Assembly: GCA_041393775.1 (NCBI GenBank)
Contig: JAWKJM010000004.1
Coordinates: 124,001 to 188,000, forward strand
Direction: 5' to 3'
Length of the DNA stretch: 64,000 bases
Source of the DNA: JADKAV01 sp041393775
GTDB lineage: Bacteria > Actinomycetota > Actinomycetes > S36-B12 > UBA10799
Position numbers and translations under genes: made by a program. Within the stretch, counting starts at the first letter, position 1, and each line of letters starts with the position of its first letter. Under the pieces are notes generated by a model. The model was not told the origin of the DNA and searched no databases. It worked only from the letters and a program-made list of their open reading frames with translations. Of the stretch, positions 34,762 through 40,398 are shown piece after piece.

Positions 34762-35592
34762 ATGATCGGCGCCATGAATCCGAAACTGGTGGGCAATCCG
34801 TTGGTGGCGTGGCGCAGCGACACGGTCCTCCAGATCGGATGGGGAACCCATGGGGTGTCCGTCGAGGGGGCTCCGCCGAGGGTGGCGGAGTGGCTGCGAC
34901 TGATCAACGGCACGCGATCGCGAGCGGGTCTGCTGGAGTCGGCCGCCGGTCTCGGCGTCGATCCCGCCGGGGCCGACCAATTGCTCGACCGGATGCTGGA
35001 GGTCGGATTGATCCACGAGCCACGTGCGCCGTTGCGAGTTGCGATTCACGCCGGAGGTCTGGTCGGCGAACACCTGGGTGACGCTCTGCGGGAGGCGGGG
35101 GTCGAGCTCGATGCCGGAGCTGACATCGTCATCTACCCGCAAGGGCAGTTGCCCTGTCTGGTCGCAGCGCCCAGGGTCGCACACCGACTGATACCGGTGT
35201 GGTTCGAGACGAGCGCAGTGCACGTGGGGCCGGTGCTGGATGTGGCCCGTGGTCCATGTCCTGAATGCATCGACCGGACGTGGGCGCAAGTTGACGGTGA
35301 TTGGACCGCCCTGGTGGCCCAAGCGACGTCGGTGGCGACCTGGCATGAGCCGGCGCAGTTGATGCTGGCGGCCGGTGCCATCGCGCACATCGCAGACTCC
35401 CCGCACACGGTCGGTCTGGAGACGATCTTCGACCGGTCGTGTCCGGGCCCCATGTGGCGGGTATGGACGGTCAACCCCGGGTGCACCTGTCAACTGCCGC
35501 AGGTGCGGGAGCAACCACACTTCCAGGGTGGCGGTGGGCTTACCCGCACAATGACAACGGCGGGCCCCGGTTCACCCCGAGCCCGCCGTTGA
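34762..35592 (+). CDS. Orphan TOMM-type leader-binding / ThiF-like protein
   Basis: 276 residues resembling the N-terminal, leader-peptide-binding part of thiazole/oxazole-modified microcin cyclodehydratases (RRE winged helix about 20-90) followed by a degenerate E1-like domain. It has a CPEC pair (about 169-172) and a late CTC (about 242-244) plausible for one structural zinc. It lacks an ATP-binding GxGxxG loop, and no YcaO, precursor peptide or dehydrogenase gene is in the window. The syntenic mycobacterial gene (Rv3196) is similarly orphan, so it probably has a housekeeping role unrelated to bacteriocins. ATG 34762 or 34774. The last 12 codons run through a long hairpin. Confidence 0.6.
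   Translation: MIGAMNPKLVGNPLVAWRSDTVLQIGWGTHGVSVEGAPPRVAEWLRLINGTRSRAGLLESAAGLGVDPAGADQLLDRMLEVGLIHEPRAPLRVAIHAGGLVGEHLGDALREAGVELDAGADIVIYPQGQLPCLVAAPRVAHRLIPVWFETSAVHVGPVLDVARGPCPECIDRTWAQVDGDWTALVAQATSVATWHEPAQLMLAAGAIAHIADSPHTVGLETIFDRSCPGPMWRVWTVNPGCTCQLPQVREQPHFQGGGGLTRTMTTAGPGSPRARR
35555..35591. terminator. Bidirectional hairpin between convergent genes
   Basis: CAACGGCGGGC (35555-35565) pairs perfectly with GCCCGCCGTTG (35581-35591), an 11-base stem with a 15-base loop. It covers the stop codon of the TOMM-like gene and ends 12 bases before the stop of the DUF5679 gene on the other strand. No T run follows, as is common for actinobacterial hairpin terminators. Confidence 0.65.
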
Positions 35593-35602
35593 GGGTCTGG
35601 TA

Positions 35603-35761
35603 CTAGTTCGCCTTGCCGAGGATGCGGGTCACCGTAGTGCCGCACTCCGGGCACTTGCCCTTGGCGATGCGCCGGCCATTGGTCTCGTGGACCTCACCGA
35701 TCAGCGGACGCTTGGTCTTGCACTTGACGCAGTAGCCTTCGCCTTCGTAGGTCTCAGCCAT
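35603..35761 (-). CDS. DUF5679 small zinc-ribbon protein
   Basis: 52 residues: MAETYEGEGYCVKCKTKRPL, then a basic stretch, KCPECGTTVTRILGKAN. Two CxxC pairs (Cys11/Cys14 and Cys37/Cys40) form a zinc ribbon, the whole protein. GAGGGAG lies 7 bases before the ATG. Members of this family are highly conserved small actinobacterial proteins of unknown role, perhaps nucleic-acid or ribosome-bound. It converges with the TOMM-like gene. Confidence 0.85.
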   Translation of the reverse strand: MAETYEGEGYCVKCKTKRPLIGEVHETNGRRIAKGKCPECGTTVTRILGKAN

Positions 35762-35837
35762 TTTCAACTCCCTCTTCGCCCCACCGGGGTCTGTGCGGTA
35801 ATACTTCGCCGAAATGCTACGTGGCTATGGTGCGGCT

Positions 35838-36650
35838 ATGACACTCACCCCACCCCTTTCGGAACTGACGGCCAGCGAGGACCACCTCATCGTCCGGTGG
35901 CACGAACCCGGAATCGCGGAGGTGATCCTGTCCAACCCCGACCAGCGCAACGCCATGTCCGACCCCATGACGCGGGCCTGGTCGTTGACAATGGGCCGGT
36001 TGAGAACGCTGCCGGGACTGCGGGCAGTACTCGTACGCGGTGAAGGGAAGGCCTTCTGCGCGGGCGGCGACCTGGCGTGGCTGGCGGCAAATGGTGCCGA
36101 CCAGGTCGCGCAGTTGACCCGCAGAATGGACGACTTCTACGCGGCGTGGTTGTCCGTGGCGGAACTCCCGGTCCCCACCGTCGCCTTCATCGAGGGTGCC
36201 GCGGTGGGGGCGGGTGCGGCACTGGCGCTGGCGTGCGACATCCGCTGGGTGGGGGCCCGGGCGCGGTTCAGCGTGCCGTTCACCCGCCTAGGGCTGCATG
36301 CGGGCATGGGGACCACCTACCTGCTGCCCCGGGCGGTGGGACCGGCAATGGCGCGCGACCTGCTGCTCACCAGTCGCAGTCTGGACGCCGATCAGATGCT
36401 GGCGTGCGGGGCCGCGACCCGGCAGGTCGCCGCAGATGAGCTTCTCGAGACGATGAGGGATCTCGCAGCCAACGCCCCCATCGCCGTGCGACTGACGAAG
36501 CGAGGGCTGCGGCCGAGCCCACCGGACAGCCTTGCCGAGGCATTGCGGTTCGAAGGCCTCGCTCAGCCGATCACCATGACGACGGCTGACGTGCAGGAGG
36601 GACTCGCGGCCGCCCGCGAGCGAAGGCCGCCGGTGTTCGAGGACCGCTGA
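35838..36650 (+). CDS. Enoyl-CoA hydratase/isomerase family protein
   Basis: 270 residues of the crotonase fold: oxyanion loop GKAFCAGGDLAWL (about 70-82) and VGAGAALALACDIRW (about 120-134), PFTRLGLHAGMG. The second catalytic Glu of ECH-1 enzymes is not obvious; the His of GLHAGMG sits near that place, so the reaction (hydration, isomerisation or other) is open. ATG 35838 is preferred to ATG 35814 because homologues begin near this point. A single gene with the DUF5679 gene divergent upstream and a family 1 repeat downstream. Confidence 0.85.
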   Translation: MTLTPPLSELTASEDHLIVRWHEPGIAEVILSNPDQRNAMSDPMTRAWSLTMGRLRTLPGLRAVLVRGEGKAFCAGGDLAWLAANGADQVAQLTRRMDDFYAAWLSVAELPVPTVAFIEGAAVGAGAALALACDIRWVGARARFSVPFTRLGLHAGMGTTYLLPRAVGPAMARDLLLTSRSLDADQMLACGAATRQVAADELLETMRDLAANAPIAVRLTKRGLRPSPPDSLAEALRFEGLAQPITMTTADVQEGLAAARERRPPVFEDR

Positions 36651-36684
36651 ATCCGGTGGGGCGGCGTGCCGCACGGTCCGCGTC

Positions 36685-36811
36685 TCTGTTACGAAAGTGC
36701 GGGGCCGGGACACGCCTTGTGGCGAAGGTGCGGGGTGCGGTCGGCGTGGCGCATGCACCTTCGTAACAGAACACCCGCCGCGACCAGCAACTTCGTCACA
36801 AAGCCGGTCGC
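36685..36811. repeat. Family 1 dispersed repeat, four units
   Basis: Two forward units (CTGTTACGAAAGTGCGGGG near 36686 and TTGTGGCGAAGGTGCGGGG near 36718) and two inverse units (GCACCTTCGTAACAG near 36756 and GCAACTTCGTCACAAAG near 36787). It lies in the 463-base space between convergent enoyl-CoA hydratase and DUF2342 protease genes. The rest of that space holds the hairpin at 36836-36899 and no gene. Confidence 0.8.
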
Positions 36812-36835
36812 CGAAGTCTGTGCGCGCACATAGAG

Positions 36836-36899
36836 CGAGGCCCCCGTGTGTTCGGCTTCCCGCCTTCCCCTGCGGTCCGCTTCCCTCTCGGGGGCCTCG
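36836..36899. other. Long-loop hairpin of unknown role
   Basis: CGAGGCCCCCG (36836-36846) and CGGGGGCCTCG (36889-36899) are perfect 11-base arms around a 42-base C/T-rich loop on the plus strand (purine-rich on the minus strand). It is unrelated to the two repeat families. It could be a structured RNA or terminator; it does not fold as a tRNA. Between 36900 and 37113 I see only TCCACA-like boxes and a GTTGT-TG-ACAAC stem near 37100. Confidence 0.4.
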
Positions 36900-37113
36900 T
36901 TCACGACTGACGTTATGGGCTGCCCGACAGCGGCGTCCATGCTAAATCCGACGTGGATTTCCACCGTTGTGGACGAGCCTGTGGATTGGTGGGGGATGGC
37001 CTGTCGATGCGGCTGTGGGCGAGTGGGGACAGGGATCCGGGGGGTGCCGTTCGTGTCGCGCAGACGCGCCCGCTGATCAGGAGTTTCGGTTATGCACTGG
37101 TTGTTGACAACAG

Positions 37114-38391
37114 TTAGCCGTCAAGTTCGCCGGTGTCCTTGAGCCACGAAGTGGGGTCGGCCAGATCCTCGGCCGTGGGGATGAAGTCGGGGTGACGCCA
37201 CACACCGTCCCGGCCGTCGATACCGCGGGTCTCGCGCAGTTGGCCCCACAGCGCCGCCGCCTCCCGCAGTGCCCGGGGGCGCAGTTCCAGGCCGATCAGT
37301 GTGGCGAACGTCTTCTCGGCTGGTCCACCTGACGCGCGCCGGCGGCGCATGGTCTCCCCGAGCCGGCCGGCTGAGGGCATCCGGTCGTCGATGGCGGCGG
37401 TCACCACGTCCTGGACCCAGCCTTCGATCAGTGCCAGGAGCGTCTCCAACCGGGCGAGCGCCTGCTTCTGCTCCTCGGTCTCGGCGGGTTCGAACACCCC
37501 GGAGGACATGACCTCCTGCATCGCCTGCGGATCATTGGGGTCGATCCCTTGCAGGGCCTCCTGGATCTTGCCGGTATCCACTGAAATGCCGGAAGCGTAT
37601 GCGCGAACGGCGGTTTCCACGGCGGTCCGCAGCCACGGGACGTGTGCGTAGAGCCGCTGGTGGGCCGCCTCCCGCAGAGCGAGGAACAGGTACAAGTCAT
37701 TGAGTTCGACGTCCAGATCCGCGCCGAACGCCTTGACGTTCTCGCTGACCAGCGCGGGCCTGCCGTCACCGGTCAGCGGCACGGTGACATCACTGGCGCC
37801 GAGCACCTCGTCGGCCAGCGTGGCCAGTCCATTGCCCACTTGGGCGCCGAACATCGCCGCACCCATCCGCTTGGCCATGTTCATGAGCGGCCCGGCCAAC
37901 TGGTTGAGGTCAGGCATGTCCGCCGGAAGGTTCTCGGCCAGGCCCGGGATCCCCAGGTCCTCCAGGTTGATCTGGCCCATATCGGGCATCGAGGTGAGGG
38001 TCTGCTGCACCCCGTCGGCGATCGGTTCGATGATCTGCTGCCACGCGGGCCAGGTGTTCTCCAGCCATTCACTGCGGCTCCACGTCGCCGGGGTGCCCGC
38101 CACGGCCGGGAAGTTGGTCGCCTCGTCGAGCCAGAGTTGGGCGAGGTCGAAGGCCTCGCCGATCCGGCGCACGTCGTTGTCGTTGACCGAGGGGTCGCCC
38201 TTCTGGCTGATCGTCTGACGGGCGAGATTGCGGGCCAGGTCCCAGTCGACCGGGCCGCTGACATCGTTACCACCGCTGCGCAGCATCGCCCCCAACTGCT
38301 GGAGCATGGCGCCGAGTTGCGACATGTCGAAGCCGCCGTCCTTCGGGTCATCCGGGCCGGGGGTGAATCCGAATGGGAGGTTGCCGCTCAT
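37114..38391 (-). CDS. DUF2342 zinc-dependent metalloprotease family protein
   Basis: 425 residues of the actinobacterial family annotated as zinc-dependent metalloprotease (DUF2342), also called coenzyme F420 biosynthesis-associated. The core reads LREAAHQRLY (Glu241, His244), an E-x-x-H variant where normal zincins have HExxH, with His250 and Glu323 (LIEGW) as other possible ligands. The N-terminal 130 residues are Gly/Asp-rich then helical. No signal peptide. Proteolysis is inferred from the fold; activity is not established for the family as far as I know. Syntenic with Rv3195, beside and divergent from the PDZ-Lon protease gene. Confidence 0.85.
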   Translation of the reverse strand: MSGNLPFGFTPGPDDPKDGGFDMSQLGAMLQQLGAMLRSGGNDVSGPVDWDLARNLARQTISQKGDPSVNDNDVRRIGEAFDLAQLWLDEATNFPAVAGTPATWSRSEWLENTWPAWQQIIEPIADGVQQTLTSMPDMGQINLEDLGIPGLAENLPADMPDLNQLAGPLMNMAKRMGAAMFGAQVGNGLATLADEVLGASDVTVPLTGDGRPALVSENVKAFGADLDVELNDLYLFLALREAAHQRLYAHVPWLRTAVETAVRAYASGISVDTGKIQEALQGIDPNDPQAMQEVMSSGVFEPAETEEQKQALARLETLLALIEGWVQDVVTAAIDDRMPSAGRLGETMRRRRASGGPAEKTFATLIGLELRPRALREAAALWGQLRETRGIDGRDGVWRHPDFIPTAEDLADPTSWLKDTGELDG

Positions 38392-38603
38392 CAGGTCCGC
38401 CTGTCTGTCGTACTGGTCAGGCCTCTAGGCTACGACGATCCACGGTGGGCACCCCAGCGCGGACGTTACGCCCTGGGTGGAACAGGAACCGGGGATTGCA
38501 GCAGTCTCTGCCGGCTGCCCGCCCCGGTGGAGACACCAGGTCGCCGGCCATTGCGGTGGCGAAGCCCTTCAGGTGCCGGCGGGATGCCACGTACCCTGTG
38601 ATC

Positions 38604-38738
38604 ATGTCCGTGCTGCTGTGGTGGGTGCCCGCTCTGATGGTCGTGGCCGTGACCTGGTGGCGGTTGCGGTTCTCAGAGCGCAGCCGCGGCGCAAAGGACA
38701 TGCGGGCATTGCGGCGGGCGCTGCAGGCGGATCGGTGA
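38604..38738 (+). CDS. Small single-pass membrane protein
   Basis: 44 residues: a membrane helix MSVLLWWVPALMVVAVTWW followed by a basic cytoplasmic tail ending RALRRALQADR. Its TGA overlaps the GTG of the PDZ-Lon gene (GTGA), so the two are coupled. It has no recognisable family. Coupling suggests it may assist or adapt the membrane protease. Codon phase and overlap support it as real. The 212 bases before it separate it from the divergent DUF2342 gene. Confidence 0.6.
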   Translation: MSVLLWWVPALMVVAVTWWRLRFSERSRGAKDMRALRRALQADR

Positions 38739-39787
38739 AGCGCTGGTTCGACACGCCCCGCAAGCGAGTGGTCGTTCTGGCGCTGGCCTGCTGGTTGGTC
38801 GTGCTCGGGGCGATGGAGTTGGTGTCGGTCCCTTACGTCCGCTTGGCCCCTGGGCCCGTCTTCGATGTGCTCGGCGATTCCGATGGGATGCCGATCATCG
38901 ATGTGCAGGGCGCCGAGGTGTTCGCGACCACCGGCCAACTCGACATGACCACGGTTTCCGAGCGCGGGGGGCCTTATGGGGGTCTGGCGTTGATCGAAGC
39001 GTTCACGGGCTGGCTGGATCCGGCCGTCGCGCTCGTGCCCACGTCCTTGCTGTACCCCGCTGACACATCCAGCGACGAGGCGCAAAGAGTAGGACAGGAC
39101 CAGTTCAGCGACTCCCAGGAGAAGGCGCGGATCGCCGCCCTGCGGGAGGTGGGCGAACCCGTGCAGACCCGGCCCTGGGTGCTGGAGGTGCTGCCGGACT
39201 CTCCGGCGGATGGGCTGCTGGAACACGGTGACGTCGTGCTGTCGGTCGACGGAACCCCCGTTGCCGGGCCCGAGCGGCTTGCCCGGATCGTTCAGAAGGC
39301 CGGCCCGGGGGCGTCGGTGACGCTGGACATCAGACGGGATTCCGGCGACAAGAGGGTGTCCATGGTGACGGCAGCGAATCCGGATGACCCTGCGAAGGGT
39401 TATATCGGCGTCGGGCTTGGAGTCATCGCCGATTCCCCGGTCACCGTCGACTTCAACCTCGACGATGTGGGCGGGCCCAGCGCGGGACTGGTGTTCTCGC
39501 TGGGAATCGTCGACAAACTCACCCCGGGCGACCTCATCGACGGCAAGCGGGTGGCTGGCACCGGCACGATGGACTACAACGGTCAGGTCGGGCCCATCGG
39601 TGGGATAAGGCAGAAACTGACCGCCGCCAAGGAGAACGGGGCGAGCCTCTTCCTGGCGCCTAGGAGCAACTGCGACGAGATCGTGGGCCACGTCCCCGAT
39701 GGTCTGCAGGTGGCGGCCGTGGACTCCTTGGGGCAGGCGCGCGACGTGCTCGAAGGTGTGCTGGCGCCGCCGGTATGTCCTGCTTGA
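38735..39787 (+). CDS. Membrane-anchored PDZ / Lon-like (S16) protease
   Basis: 350 residues. An N-terminal membrane anchor (about 11-30), an extracytoplasmic region, a PDZ domain (about 145-210, with LEVLPDSPADGLLEHGD), then a Lon proteolytic domain with the Ser-Lys dyad: Ser249 in GGPSAGL and Lys294 in GGIRQKL. There is no AAA+ domain, so it is ATP-independent, of the YlbL type. Probably processes membrane or secreted proteins outside the membrane. GTG 38735 overlaps the small membrane protein's stop. Syntenic with Rv3194c. Confidence 0.9.
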   Translation: MKRWFDTPRKRVVVLALACWLVVLGAMELVSVPYVRLAPGPVFDVLGDSDGMPIIDVQGAEVFATTGQLDMTTVSERGGPYGGLALIEAFTGWLDPAVALVPTSLLYPADTSSDEAQRVGQDQFSDSQEKARIAALREVGEPVQTRPWVLEVLPDSPADGLLEHGDVVLSVDGTPVAGPERLARIVQKAGPGASVTLDIRRDSGDKRVSMVTAANPDDPAKGYIGVGLGVIADSPVTVDFNLDDVGGPSAGLVFSLGIVDKLTPGDLIDGKRVAGTGTMDYNGQVGPIGGIRQKLTAAKENGASLFLAPRSNCDEIVGHVPDGLQVAAVDSLGQARDVLEGVLAPPVCPA

Positions 39788-39845
39788 GTCAAGGCTGGGG
39801 CCGACCTGTCCGGCTTGAGTCACCTCGGCGCCCGGGCAGCGGTCT

Positions 39846-39960
39846 CTGTTGCGAAGGTGCGGGACCTTTCATCGGTTTGTGACGAGGGTGCGGGCGACAC
39901 GCCCGTGGGACCCCGCACCCTCGTCACAACGTCCGCCGGACCCGCACAACTTCGTCACGC
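39846..39960. repeat. Family 1 dispersed repeat with perfect 18-base hairpin
   Basis: Units: CTGTTGCGAAGGTGCGGG (39846-39863), TTGTGACGAGGGTGCGGG (39877-39894), CCCGCACCCTCGTCACAA (39912-39929) and CCCGCACAACTTCGTCACG (about 39941-39959). The inner pair is a perfect 18-base stem with a 17-base loop and shows a compensated change (GAGGG/CCCTC instead of GAAGG/CCTTC), evidence that base pairing is kept. It lies between convergent PDZ-Lon and PPA1309 genes. Confidence 0.88.
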
Positions 39961-39980
39961 AGATCGGGCGGCGCGCGTAC

Positions 39981-40370
39981 CTACTGCAGGGTGTCCCACA
40001 GAGCGCGTTCGAGGCGCGGAACCACCCCGGGTCCGATGGCCACGGCGTCGTCGGAATCGTACGCCCGGTAGCGCAAGGCCGTCGCGACCTGCTGGGTTCG
40101 CAGGGCCGCGACTGTCAGCCGGACCTCGTGGTCGGGCTCCAGCACCCGCTGCACGCTCAGCGCCGCGCCGGTCACTTCCGGCGGCCAGCTGATTGCGGAG
40201 AGGTCGGCGACCACGTCCTCGCCATTGCTCTGCCACGCCTGCTCGACCACGGAGTAGCCGGATGGTTCGTCGACGAGGGCGAACAGGCGCGGCGGCTGCT
40301 GCCAGCCGTCGGTGGCCACATGGCGGTCGAGATCGCGAATCACGCTTTCGAGGTCCGGCCTTGAGTGCAT
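39981..40370 (-). CDS. PPA1309 family protein
   Basis: 129 residues of a small conserved actinobacterial family found next to UPF0182 genes: an acidic protein with QPPRLFALVDE near 26-36 and AISWPPEVTGAA near 60-71. No catalytic motif, signal or membrane segment. ATG 40370 is 28 bases from the divergent UPF0182 start, so they share a promoter region. Function unknown; the partnership with UPF0182 is conserved. Confidence 0.8.
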   Translation of the reverse strand: MHSRPDLESVIRDLDRHVATDGWQQPPRLFALVDEPSGYSVVEQAWQSNGEDVVADLSAISWPPEVTGAALSVQRVLEPDHEVRLTVAALRTQQVATALRYRAYDSDDAVAIGPGVVPRLERALWDTLQ

Positions 40371-40398
40371 GTCTCCATGGTCTCGTAGGGTTGGGTCT

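Noticed and set aside
34762..35761. RiPP (thiazole/oxazole peptide) gene cluster
   Set aside because: Only the orphan leader-binding-like protein is present; there is no YcaO, dehydrogenase or precursor peptide, and the location is conserved housekeeping DNA.
36836..36899. tRNA gene
   Set aside because: Length and arms do not form a cloverleaf; there is no T-loop GTTCRAnYC and no anticodon arm. I found no convincing tRNA or rRNA anywhere in the window.
36951..36988. DnaA-box cluster or origin
   Set aside because: Two or three TCCACA-like sites (as GTGGAT and TTGTGGAC) occur, but they are imperfect, and no dnaA, dnaN or AT-rich unwinding element is present. parA here is also an orphan.
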